Position numbers and translations under genes: made by a program. This document shows positions 1 through 10,692 of a DNA stretch of 64,000 nucleotides, piece by piece. Source of the DNA: Valencia hispanica (taxonomy: Eukaryota; Chordata; Actinopteri; Cyprinodontiformes; Valenciidae); contig OY747722.1 in NCBI GenBank assembly GCA_963556495.2, forward strand, positions 18,567,501 through 18,631,500. Reading direction: 5' to 3'. Positions within the stretch are counted from its first letter, which is position 1; each line of letters begins with the position of its first letter. Under the pieces are notes generated by a model, which ran no database searches, had not been told where the DNA came from, and saw nothing but the letters and a program-made list of their open reading frames with translations.

Positions 1-104
1 ATTTAGGCATCAAGGCGCTGTGAAGACGTTCTGCTCCTCACAACATTTAAGCAATCATCACACCAGGGAAGAAAGAAGATTTAAGTGAACGTGGCATGAT
101 TATT

Positions 105-895
105 TTTGTCAGATGGGCTTCATTTGGGAAAGTTGACCTGGGATTTTAAAGCCCCCAACCATCTCTCAAGTTTACAGAGAATGGTTTAAAAAAGTGAAGA
201 CAATACAGTGAGAGGCGATTGTATGGATAAAAAGGCATCATTGATGCAACAGGTCCGAGAACAACAGCCAGACAAGTTTGAGATGGTAGAATGGCAGCAG
301 TAGCTGAAATAATCACTGGTTAAACCAAAGTATGCAGAATACCACTTCTAAATGTACTACATTGAACCTTTAAGTATTTATCAGCAAGACAAATCCACAC
401 AGTGTGCAATTTCTGTCTGTGAAGAACAGGAAACTATGGCTACAATTCATACAAGTTCACTCAACTTGGACAATAGCAGAATGGAAACTCACTGACTGGT
501 CTGAGAAGTCTCAATTTCAGCTGCAACATTCAAGGAAGTCTGAATTTGGTCCAATCAACATGAAAGCACAAATCCATCCTAGTGGTGTTTTCTTGGCACA
601 CTTAGTAGTAACTGACAGCCATTTTAGAGGGCTGTATTGTTGCTGATGTTGTCCATCCAATACCTCAGTGGACCCAACTTCTGATGGCTACTTCCAGCAG
701 TATAACACACACAAAGCTTAAATCCTCTCAAAATGGTTTATTTAACATGACAATGAGTTCATTTAAGTCCAATGACTGCAATAGAAACCATATCTCTATC
801 CAAGAAAACACCTTTGGGGATGTGGTGGAACAGGGGATTTGCATCATAGAAGGAATGTTTCCACCGCCTGCAGTTACATGCTGCCTAATGTAGCT
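105..895 (+). mobile_element. Tc1-like (IS630-Tc1-mariner) DNA transposon relic
   Basis: The segment matches in order a decayed fish Tc1-type transposase gene as I recall that family: a helix-turn-helix-side portion near 280-345, the stretch before the first catalytic Asp near 430-520, the block that normally carries the second Asp near 680-720 and the block encoding a DVVE motif near 815-835. Internal deletions and many stops leave only short open pieces (404-646, 684-893). The usual right inverted repeat is missing, and the left end may have decayed or lie near the window start. It cannot encode a functional transposase. Confidence 0.6.
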
Positions 896-2734
896 TTAAA
901 GTAGCCCTGTTATAATGAGAACAGGCGGTAGCTCTCCTTTGATTTTCAAATCGATGACTCTGTTATACCTTGATACTGGCCCAATATAATTTCAACAGAT
1001 ATTTTACCATGTGTTTCTACCATACCTAGTAGATGGGTTTAGTTGTTCTGCATGCATCTTAATTATCTGAGCTGGAAAGTTTGGTATATTTGACCTTCAA
1101 GATATGAAATGTTTTTTTGCTATTTTTGAATGTGAGGCGGGCCCTCCAAGATTTACTATTCAACTCCATCCTGTTAACTTGCTCTATAAATTGAGTTTTT
1201 AAAGGGTTTTTTTTTCAAGAGAACTGGAAAGAAAAAAATTATAGCAAATTGAGGAGATCAATACTACTTTTGTACAAGTAAACATACAAAGATCCATAGA
1301 CTCTGACACATCAGTACCATAAGTGCTCCTTTCATTGAATTAAAAGCAACAATGCTGCATTTCATTGCTTTTGCTCCAGTACTCTACAGTGTGTCTGGGG
1401 CTATTTTTCCAAGGCAATAAATTTCCCTCCCATTAAGTTATGTCCTAACCTTTGGCAGATTTCCTTTAGACATCAGAAAAAATGCATTTTCCTCTCAGCA
1501 TACAGTACCTACTGGATAATTCCCATTCCAGGTCATTGATTCCTGCCTGGGAGTGTTGCCATTGCAGCAACACAAAACCTTACATTACAGATTATGTTCA
1601 AATCTACAAAGGCCTGCCATATGCTAATGTTTCAGTGTTGACCTAAGAATCCATAATGGAAATGATCTAATAAATACTTTAGGCTTACATGGATAATTAT
1701 CCGTTTGGTTAATTGCACCCAACAGCAGCCAAACTTCCGGCAAGCTGTTGTCTGATCTTGTTACAACACATAGAAACACAGTATCTGCTCTCATCCATTG
1801 ACAAAAAGCTGACTGAATGAACTATCATGTATTATAGATAATGCAGAGCTGCTAATTACATATATAAATAATTAACACGATTAACCATCAGTCTTGTTCT
1901 CATAGACTAGCTGAAAATGAATAGAGCATAAGAGCTTTTGTACAAAACGGGTACATGTTTTATGTTTATCAGTACATATATTTAGTATACCGTATCTGTG
2001 GGTGACCAGATGCTGTGATTGGCTTCAAGTGTGTGGATCTGTGTGTCTTCCCCCTGAGGGTTGTTTCTAATCACAGATTGCTGATGCAAAGAGAGCGAGG
2101 AGGGGGGTCTGAGGGGAGAAAAGCCTCGGGCAGTGATCAGTAGAGGCATAGCCATCCCATCCATCTGGAGGATGAACACACACTACTGACTTTAAGCTTG
2201 TGTTAGACTGTGTGTGGATGCCTGTGTGAGGAAAAAAAAGAAGACATGGGGATGAATGAAGATGAATTCAGTGAAGAAAATTACCTATTAGGTGCTAGTG
2301 AAAGTAATTTGATTCACTATGGAGTTATTCTTTAGACATAAAATCATTAAGAATATTATAGCAACATCTGAGCTCTTTGGGTACAATGTAGTGAATTAAT
2401 ATACTAATACATTACACAGCAACAAATCAAAGTTGTGATTCTGTTTCAGTTGCTTAGATTGTGCCTGTGCAGGTTGAAAGTAGTGACTGTGTCAAGGTGA
2501 TGAATGTTCTGTCATTACTATTTCGACACTCTATATGAGTCTACCTCTGGGTGCCCATGTGATTCTATGTGGCCCTAACCTCCTCTGCCTTTCCCCCCTC
2601 TTCATCCATCAATAGTTAAAAAAATTAAAAAATTAAAAAAATGTCCTAGCCTTTATTAAGCTCATAACAGGTGGAAAGCACCTCTGAGCTAGCTTGGCAA
2701 GCCATGCTACATATATATATATAACAAAAAAGCA

Positions 2735-2912
2735 AACTATAACTGAAGCTAATAAAAAAACTAAACAGAAACTAAGCATTTTCAAAGAATTAAAACTAAA
2801 GTGACAAATGGTAAAAACTAATTAAAACTAAAATAGAATTGAAAATCTAAAATCAAAACAACATAAAAATTAAAACTAAGGAAATTTTTAAAAACGATTA
2901 AAACCTTGCAAA
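2735..2912. repeat. Degenerate AAACTAAA low-complexity repeat
   Basis: Irregular tandem repetition of AAAACTAA/ATTAAAACTA words over about 180 bp, directly after an AT dinucleotide run. There is no fixed period, so it is probably a decayed simple repeat. Confidence 0.6.
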
Positions 2913-3316
2913 TAAGGCTCTAATATGGTGACTGTATGGGATTTTATTGAGGTATAATAGTAAAGGGACTGAAAGCCCTTTCCAGATTTGTATTAGTAAG
3001 AAAATTTGCATCATTTTCATTCCGCCTTAAAATTATGCACCACTTTATGTTAATTTCATATAATATTTCATATAAAATTCCCCAAAAATACATTATAGTT
3101 GGTGGCAGCTGTAAGTTACAGGGTACTGTATTACTCTGAAAATTAACCCATCACTTAGCTGTTATAACGCCTCCAAAAGGTAAAAAGAAATAACCAATTC
3201 CCTGAGCTATAATACATTTGGAAAGGATTAAAAAGTGAAAGAAAAAGGTGCACAATACTAGAAAATGTTGTGATTGCAATAATAATGGCAAATATTGTGA
3301 CAATGGTATCAGAAGA

Positions 3317-3360
3317 AGAAGAAAATAGGGTCTTACCTTAGTAAGGCCCTATTTTCTTCT
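3317..3360. repeat. Inverted repeat, 19-bp arms with 6-nt loop
   Basis: The left arm 3317-3335 and right arm 3342-3360 are reverse complements with one mismatch in 19. The left arm is purine-rich and begins within an AAG repeat. It may be a remnant of a small foldback element; the stem is too short for a typical microRNA precursor. Confidence 0.7.
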
Positions 3361-5890
3361 CTCTTCTATCACTCTGACCTTCAGCATTCTGGGCAATGTT
3401 ATTTGTGTCTGGTTTGAGCATCTGATGCTGTGAGACTCTGTCCAAGTGGCTAAATATTACAGTAACATGTGAACTGCAAGTTCATACCACTTGTGGATAT
3501 ATTAGGCAACCTTTATTGAACTCCAAACAGAGCTTTGATTTATGAATATTGCACACTGATATTGCAAAACCGATATAATTGCGATATATTGTGCAGCACT
3601 ATAGGATAGGACCACAGGTGAGCTACATTTACAGCCAGAGCACAAACCCTCCATAATAATCCATGTCATCTACAGTACTGTTTTGAAGCCTTTTAACTTC
3701 CTGTTCCAGAATTGTCTGCAAAAACAATAGAAATCTGCATTTATCTAAAGCTATCCGCCCTCTCCTCAGTATCTACCTGTTGCTACACAAACTTTACTCT
3801 GCCAATAATGATGAGGTACAGCTGACAACTGCAGCCTCTTAAACAAAGATACTTAGAATTGTTCTGCAAATTATGTCTCCCTAAGACACGTGGAGCTTCT
3901 TTTGTTCCATTTATTCAGCTCCACTTTTAACAACTGGGTCTGTCAGGAGCAGCTGGGGGGTAGAGGGCTGTACCCGAAGATGTAGACTGCCCAACATGTG
4001 AGCACACTGTAAGTGCATCTCATAACAAGATCAACATGATTGAATACTCAGATGAAAAACAGGATCTAAGAGAAGCTCAAGGCAATGCTTGGTCAATCAT
4101 ACCAATAACCTCAGCACAATTACTCTGGCCTCAGCTCCTGAAATACCATTAGCAGTCAAGATCAAAAGTAGCCAATAATTAAAAGCTCACAAATTGCTAG
4201 CATATTATTGCAAACACCAGCAGATGCCTGAAGCATTTTAAATCAAAATGCGTAAGAACTTCAAACTAAAAAGAACATCAAGGTGTAAGAAATGGCACCT
4301 CTTTCTTTCTGCTCCATTTTTAAAGACTTGTTTTCGCTCATTTTAAAACTGAATAACTTCTGAGCTTACACTCGCTCTGGAGAATTAAAAGGGTCAAATC
4401 TAGGAGTTTGAGCACATCGACAAGCTTATTGTTCATCCACTCAAGTTTAGCTATTCACTTAAAAATAATCTTGTTCCACTCTCCTGGGTTATGTTGAGTT
4501 AAGGACATTATCACTCTTAACCTGTGGCAGACAATGAACCTGAACTCCCAAACCTAATTGTGAAGCTGATATTTTTTAATGTCCCTCCCTCTCATTTGCA
4601 TTTATGTGAACATATGTCTGGAGGCAGGCAGCACTAATACTGTCACTGCAGTGAGGTTTGAAGAATCTGTTTGAGTTGGAAAAGAGGACAGTATTGTTTT
4701 CATAATTATTTTTTAAAAAATCCATGAGAAATGGTTCAGAAAATAAAGTATTGTAGGTTAAAGAGGGTGTGTACTTTACTGTTCTATAGAACAGAGCTGG
4801 TCCTCTTACAGTCCCAAAGCCAAATCCTGCCCCTTAAATGCCCCTTACCAGCTGGGGGGCTGTCGGTGCCAAAAATCCTACAAAATCCCGAGCTTGGTTT
4901 AAGCCTAACAAGCCTAAAGATTCTCATATAACAGTTTAGCTCAAGTTTTCTTTGACAGTTCCTAACCTTTTCAGCTTGCATTTCAAATTTGATAGAAATA
5001 AAGTCAGACAAAAGTCACGAAAAGTAACAGTAGGCATGTGCACAGTGTGCCGCTATTATTGTTATTAATGATGTCCAGATAACTTGTTTTCTCTTGAGCG
5101 ACACAATATTTAGTACTTTTTTTTTACTCAACCTATTGCCACTGTTCTCTTTCCTATAAGCGCCAGTTGCAAAAACTCAAATTATTGCTGATTAGTTTCG
5201 GCTTAGTTATCAATTTTATGCATAACAGCTGAGGTGGGCTGTCTGCAATAGCAGCCGCAAAGCATGTCACAGAAAATGCAAGATGGCTGTTTCCCATATT
5301 TCGATTTTGTTCAGCTTTCCTACAATTTTACAGCTGTGTTTGCACACACCTTGCAGCAGAAGATTGCTTTCTCTTTAATGCTGAACGCTCATAGACATGT
5401 TTGTTGCTTGTATCTATGATTACACGTGTCTTCTCTCCAAATGTTAACCAATGAAGTCAGTGCTTCATGAAGGTAATAGCCTTGGGTCACATTGCTCAGT
5501 TTTTCCGCATACATGGACACCCACACACTAAAATAAACCAAGATGGGACCCTGTGCATGTGCCGTGATGATTAGATCTTCACATAAGGGGAAAAAAAGGA
5601 TGGAGACAAATGAGCACCAGGATTTCAAACCCATATCCTGCATTAAATAGGCTGTCCTAGACAGTAAGGTTATTGTAAGATAATGCAGTGAGAATATCAG
5701 TCTCTAATCAAACAATAATTAAAACCTATGTAATCCCATGGGGTTTGCTCAGACAGAGCAAATGTCACTAAATAATTATTAATATTGCATACTCAGTAAA
5801 TACTCAGTAAGTGAAAAAATGTCTACTGATTCTGAATGATAGGCAACAAAATATCAACAGGATTGTGCTATTAAATCTTTATAACTTCTA

Positions 5891-5925
5891 GAGCAGTGGT
5901 TATTAAACTTTTTTTTATAACAAGC
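5891..5925. repeat. hAT-like terminal motif remnant
   Basis: AGCAGTGGTTATTAAAC followed by a T-run resembles the common hAT end beginning CAGTGGTTCTCAAAC. No partner end was located, so only a remnant can be claimed. Confidence 0.3.
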
Positions 5926-6424
5926 ATCACCTCAGTAAATGCCAATGTCTTCAAGTGCAACTGTGCTGACAGACATTTTAAAACAGTGCATTAGAACTAC
6001 AACTACTTTTTCAGTTCTTCGAGCCTAGCTTTGGAACACAGTCTACAAAGTTTGAATAGGACTTCAAAAGCTTTGTGATTGAAGAGTAGTGTTAGCCTCT
6101 TTTATTCATTCCAAAACCTGTTTTCATCTGTGTTTGGGACCCAATGTCCTGTTCAACCATCTGGGCAAAGTTGTGTCTCACAGATTAACTCAAATTGTTT
6201 AAGATGTTCAACAACAACCCAGGTTCAACCACAACACAAGCTGCTCATGAAGATGAAGCTTGTGGAATAGTAGTAGTAGTCACTGTAGACAGCAGAAGGA
6301 CTGAAGTTTTTTTTAACATCAACATGAACTGAGTTGTAGTTGGCCAAGAGAGAAGCTCCTGCTAGATAATTGGCATCTTTTACATTTAGCCAAGAACCTG
6401 CCCACATGAACAATCCAGAGTCCT

Positions 6425-6850
6425 CCTTAAGAAAAGTTTCAATATCAAAGAAGACCAAAATCTAACTATTTCCCCACAATAACAAGTCTGAAAGAGTCAA
6501 GCTGTGGTCTTTGAACCTACTGCACCGGCTGTCAAGCATGGGGGTGGTGGCATCATTCTGTGGTTCTACCAAAAGTACTGGTTCATTTCACAAAGTGTAT
6601 AAAATGACAAAGCAAGATGAATAGTTCCAAGTTCTTTAACTTCATCTCAACTTAGCAGCTATATGGCTGAACCCTGGACACAACTGAGTGTTGCAGTAGG
6701 AAAATTGTTAAACTAATTTCACAACACGGTCATGACATGTATAAAACAAGCCTGCATTAAATCTCTGGGATGACCCCAACCTCAGAACCATATTGGAAAA
6801 TATGTGGAACTTCTTTGTCAGGAAGCCAACTGTCAGGAGCCTAAAAGTAC
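6425..6850 (+). mobile_element. Decayed Tc1-like transposase fragment
   Basis: Words such as GTCAAGCATGGGGGTGGTGG near 6533, a block resembling the region between the catalytic Asp residues, and a CTGGACACAACTG motif near 6675 resemble fish Tc1 transposase coding sequence in sense orientation. All frames are broken and no inverted repeat is apparent. It is more eroded than the neighbouring relic at 6990-7965. Confidence 0.4.
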
Positions 6851-6989
6851 GATCTTTTAAGATTTTTTGGAAAAAGGAAATATAGAAGTTAACTTTATAG
6901 CTGAGAATAAATTAGGATCATAGGATGACCCCACATTTATCCCCACTTAAAGTTCAAATTCACAAGCAGGTAAAGCAAACCAGGAAAAT

Positions 6990-7965
6990 GTGAATAGAGC
7001 ATTATCACTCAGCTTTTTCAATGTGGTTTGTGGTGTTTACGTTTCAGACACTTGGTTAGGTGGTTTCTGACTGTTGAAGTGAGAGTGAAGACCATGGTGG
7101 AATCAAGATGCTGTTTGAAGCCTTCAGAAATATTATTTTAGCAGCTTTTGAGTCTGGAAAGAGATTGAACTATGTTTTAAAAGTAATTCAAATAGAAAAT
7201 GCCAAGGTCCAGGTCAGACTGTCCATGCAGCCTCAACTCAAATAGCAGACCTCAAAATGCTAAAAGAATTCTCCAAAAACCTCAAAATGTCATTACAGAA
7301 CCTACAGTTGGTTCTTCCAACTGATTATGTGAAGTACATGCCTGTATAATCAGAGCAGAGTCTGCACAAGCTAATCATCCCTGGGAGATGTACAAGGAGG
7401 AAACATTTGCTCTCTAAGAATGACCTAAAGGTCAGACTGAACCGAAGAGAAAGCAGACAAAGACTTCTGAAATTATGTTGTTTGGACAAATAAGTCTAAA
7501 ATGAAAAGAACTTTATACTATCTGTCAAACATGGAACAGAAAATGTCATGATTTGGGGATACTTGGTTGCATCTGGCCAGCTTACTATCAAAGCCCAGTG
7601 AGTTGAAACAGGCCGTACATGCAAGAGACCACTTAACATCTCACAGCTAAAAGCGAGGAGTGGGGCAAAGTTTTCTTGGACAGGTAGATGTCTAAAAAAA
7701 AGTGTTCCATTGAAGCTATTTGAACCAAAAAGGGTAATACCAGCTAGTAGTGTCATAACATTTTCTTCTCTTAGAAGACACATTTTGTTGATATGTGTTC
7801 AATAAGGTAAAACAAAATACACTTTGGATTTTGAGCTGTCATAAAATGAGTTTCTTATTTAAATAAAAAGTAAGACTAGACATCGGTATGTAAAAACTTT
7901 TTTTAAATGAAATGAATATTTAATGAGGTGCTCTAATTTTTTACCCACTGTTAATATTTTAGCCT
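6990..7965 (+). mobile_element. Tc1-like transposon relic, internally deleted
   Basis: The order of recognisable blocks is a start region (ACCATGGTGGAATCAAGATG, about 7090), a GAGTCTGGAAAGAG block, the CTAAAAGAATTCTCCAAAAA block (7260), the stretch before the first catalytic Asp (about 7440-7500), the ATGTCATGATTTGGGGATAC block (7543) and the C-terminal AAACAGGCCGTACATGCAAG block (7605). It ends in a 3' flank with GAATATTTAATGAGG near 7912. The segment carrying the second Asp and the Glu is deleted between about 7590 and 7597. Stops occur throughout, so this is a dead copy lying in the gpr37 intron antisense to the gene. Confidence 0.65.
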
Positions 7966-8648
7966 ATGTTGAGCCAGATTCACAATACTTCATTCATTCA
8001 AGGTATTTGTTGTGTAATAATTCCACATCGGAAAAAGAACAGTTCTCAATCCTGCTGTATGTCAGAAGTTTATTGTATGCATCTTTCAGATGAGTTTCAC
8101 AACTTTATCTCTATTTGATGCAGCTATTAAAAACAAGGTTAGGGGCCCTGAGAAGAAAGCAACTGGTTTGGCATTTAGCAATGCACAATAGGCATTCAGT
8201 AAATAAATCTGATACTTGTGTAAGTGGAGGAGGTGAACTCACAAAGGGGACGTTGTAAAAAACAGTAAACAGCCCACCTGAAGCATCTCTGTAGTTCTTG
8301 TTAGATAGGGACAATTGTTAATAGAGCACAATGAAGCAGAAAGATGCCAGTCACAAGTCATTCAAAGAACATGACCTTATTCTGCAAAATGTGTGTCAGG
8401 CTGCTTTGTATTTTTAGGATATGTCTTATGGCTGTGCTAGTGCACAGTTTCAATCTTTGGGGGCTTTTGTAATTTAAACCTCTCTGAAACTTGACTCGTG
8501 TGCTTGCAAAGCTTGTGGGAACGCTCTTAACTGAAAGGCCAGCATATTTCTCACTTATTACTTTAGAGGGTTGATGCAATTTAGAAAAGGTGTATAAATG
8601 ACACTGATTGCGCCTCTTTAATCAATACATGCCCCTAAAATTAAACAG
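7966..8648. other. Intron sequence next to the exon donor
   Basis: No gene or recognisable repeat seen. Several open frames of 65-75 codons exist on the minus strand, but they lack receptor motifs and are not continuous with the exon. Confidence 0.5.
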
Positions 8649-8654
8649 AATTAC
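8649..8654 (-). other. gpr37: Splice donor of gpr37 exon 1 (GTAATT)
   Basis: On the minus strand the last coding codon GAG is followed directly by GTAATT. Translation beyond it runs into ten unrelated residues and a stop. The break falls in phase 0 after the Val-Pro-Tyr-Val-Glu block that begins TM3. As I recall the family, this is where the GPR37 gene is interrupted, so the donor is well supported. Confidence 0.85.
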
Positions 8655-9638
8655 CTCCACGTAGGGCACCACTTTGCAGGTGAACTCCCCCAACAGCCAT
8701 GACTTCGTCAGCTCATGGAAAACCACCATGGGCAGGCAGAAGAAGATGAGCACAAAATCCCACACGGCCAGGTTGGCCAACAGAGAGTTGGAGATGCTCT
8801 TCATGTAGTAGTTCTGGCACACGATGCACAGGATGGCGATGTTGCCCGCTATGCCCACCAGAAAGATTACACCGGAGACGCATGTGATCGCGTAAGCGCC
8901 GAAAGTTTCACTCGTCACCGGGTAGAACGGGTTCTTGATCTCGTCTCCAAAATCCGGCGAGCCAGGAGGAGTGATTGGGGTGGCGTCCCACGGGTTCTCC
9001 TCCCTGAAGGTGAAAAACTCGGGCCTCCTGGTGAAGAGGTCAAACGGGAGGTCGGTGGAAGTGAGAGCCACTGGTTTGGGGATGGGTTCCCACGGAGCCA
9101 TAACCACAGCGCTTCTGTTCTGTTTGTCCCTCCACTTCTTCCCTGCCTTTGAGCCTCGCTGGTGCTTGTCCCCCTCCTCCGGGACCCCTCCTCCGTCTTC
9201 ACGAGCCATTGAAGGAGGCTTAGCCGCATTGTAGTGTCCACCTGCCGGCGTCCCTGCGCTACCATTCAACTTTATCCTCTTATTATGGTGGCGCGTCGCG
9301 TCCCAGTGGGACAGCCCGCCAGGATCCTCCACGGGCGTCACGCTCCCATTGAAGTCGCGTTTAGCGTGTCCGACTCGCCTCGTTTCCCCCGCTGCCGCCC
9401 TCTTCCACGGCCGAGTGGAGTTGAGGATCGCACCTGTGGCGTATCCCGGGAAGAGCGCGCGGTCTCGGGCTTTGTTTTGGCGGCTCTCTCGGGGCGGACC
9501 GTGGAAAGTCCTACCCGAGTGACCGACGCTGTTGCTGTCGTCTTGGCTCTCAACTTCTGCATTATTATTTTTCAGGGATAACAACACATGTGCATAGGCG
9601 AGTATTATAACTAACGTCAAAGGCTGCAGAACCTGCAT
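8655..9638 (-). CDS. gpr37: GPR37-type orphan class A GPCR, exon 1 (partial CDS, 328 codons)
   Basis: Encodes the N-terminal half of a GPR37-family (endothelin-receptor-like, Parkin-associated) plasma-membrane receptor. What is visible: a hydrophobic signal peptide (about residues 1-21) and a long charged ectodomain with Asn-X-Ser/Thr sites at N73, N97, N125 and N174 and dibasic Lys-Arg pairs at 79-80, 93-94 and 120-121. A Pro-rich segment (about 180-240) leads into NPFYPVT. TM1 is about 247-273 with the GN of helix 1, TM2 about 284-306 ([11 protein letters not shown]), extracellular loop 1 holds HELTKSW, and C321 opens TM3. The [11 protein letters not shown] block favours GPR37 over GPR37L1. 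The start is fixed by an in-frame TGA 18 bases upstream with no intervening Met. TM3-TM7 must come from exon 2, outside the window. Whether it is the a or b fish paralogue cannot be told. Confidence 0.88.
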
Positions 9639-10190
9639 GATCCAGGAGTTATATCACCGAGCGCAGATTTAGTCCATCCTCACGATGAGCTGCATCTGCA
9701 AACCCCGCTGCAAAATATCCCAAAGGCGTCGTTGTTGTCTCCGTCAGCTTTCAAAGTGTTGAGATTGTCGGATAAGCATCCAGAGGGGGGGAAACAAATA
9801 ATGCATTTCCAAACCCACGCTCTGCTACGTTTAATTTCCAGCTGTTCTCCTCTCTGTGGGTTAGTTTAATGGGCTGGGTCGGCAGCAGCAGCGTCAATGC
9901 GGTGCAGTCAGTGTGTAAAGCCCGCTAGACTGTGATGCGCCGGAGAGGAGGGAGAGGGAAACAAGAGGGAAAGAGAGAGGAGGGAGCGGTTGATGCTCTC
10001 TCCTTTTCTTCCTTCGCTTTCTGTCCTGCTATAGGACCGTGCGCTGCAGGAAAATGGACTCCCCTGGCGGCTAACCCCGATCTGTCATTCCTCATCCATC
10101 ATGGAGCACCCAGCAACCCCGGAGCACACTACGGCTGTTGCCTCCTCCCCTCCGGCAGAGAGGAGCATGCCACGCCCGGCAAGACGTGCT
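9639..10190 (-). promoter_or_regulatory. gpr37: Probable gpr37 5' UTR and CpG-rich promoter region
   Basis: This stretch lies directly upstream of the start codon and continues the GC/CpG-rich composition of the exon, unlike the AT-rich surroundings. It includes purine-rich GGAGAGGAGGGAG stretches (about 9940-9990) and a CAGCTG E-box near 9839. No convincing TATA box was seen. The transcription start cannot be placed from sequence alone. Confidence 0.5.
9669..9677 (-). other. Minimal upstream ORF (Met-Asp-stop)
   Basis: On the minus strand an ATG-GAC-TAA lies 30 nt before the gpr37 start codon. If the transcript begins upstream of 9677, this two-codon uORF would be in the 5' UTR. The main start has A at -3 and C at +4. 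Confidence 0.5.
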
Positions 10191-10529
10191 AATAAATACA
10201 TTACCCATTTTACGGTAGTCTCTTTTACGCACAGGAGACACTGTGACACCAATTGAGTACGATTTAGGCAAATGGCTAAATTCTTAGTCAAATAAAAGCA
10301 GAGTGAACTGTATAAAAATACATTCATGCCCCTTGCTCTTTGCCACATTTTTGTATGCTCCAACTGCAAACGTCAATGCATTTCATTAAGATTTTATTCC
10401 ATACGCAAAAAGTGGCGCATATTTGGCAATACAAATCTGCAAGGTGCGACATCAGTCACCTTCTTTCCAACATATTCATCTTTTTTTTAAGATTTACGAT
10501 AAAGACAACTCAAAACAAATGCATGCCAC

Positions 10530-10692
10530 GTAGTTGAGATTTTTATTTGTAGAAATTTTTGAAAATGTATCTTTTTTGTTGCACTTTATAATTATTCCTC
10601 CATTTGTAAAATACCTGAAGTTTGTCGTTGTGATGTGACAAAACCCGAAAAAGCTCAAGAGGTATAAACACTTTTGGCAAGGCACTATACCT
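10530..10692. mobile_element. Tc1-like terminal fragment
   Basis: The end GAGGTATAAACACTTTTGGCAAGGCACTATA resembles (in two parts: the GTATAAACACTTTTG word and the CAAGGCACT end) the right terminus of fish Tc1 elements, including the AT-rich sub-terminal stretch before it. No transposase block accompanies it. Confidence 0.4.

Larger units (their letters stand above)
900..5880. other. Intronic sequence without recognisable gene
   Basis: AT-rich sequence with no supported exon. It contains a low-complexity AAACTAAA-rich patch (2735-2912), a short AT run (2708-2722), a hairpin (3317-3360) and, at 3545-3600, a string of ATAT/CGATAT words resembling common fish interspersed repeats. The stretch 2000-2180 is more complex in composition and could be conserved, but nothing identifies it. 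Confidence 0.5.
1..8654 (-). other. gpr37: 5' part of gpr37 intron 1 (continues beyond window start)
   Basis: The coding exon at 8655-9638 ends at a GT donor, and the remainder of the receptor (TM3 to the C-tail, normally about 280 residues in one large exon) is not visible on the minus strand below it. The longest minus-strand open frame in this stretch is about 95 codons and shows no receptor motifs. The stretch is therefore inferred to be intron. It is AT-rich and carries Tc1-like relics at 105-895, 6425-6850 and 6990-7965, all in the opposite orientation to the gene. Intron length in this species is unknown; it must exceed 8.6 kb if exon 2 lies on the same scaffold. Confidence 0.65.

Noticed and set aside
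3317..3360. MicroRNA precursor
   Set aside because: The 19-bp stem is too short, one arm is simple-repeat-like, and the loop is minimal.
1..8648. Second exon of gpr37
   Set aside because: No minus-strand frame with TM3-TM7 motifs was found; fragments in this range translate as transposon relics or lack motifs.
8715..9581. Long plus-strand and alternate-frame open frames (99-145 codons) over gpr37 exon 1
   Set aside because: They overlap the receptor exon antisense or out of frame and arise from its GC-rich composition; no domain or start context supports them.
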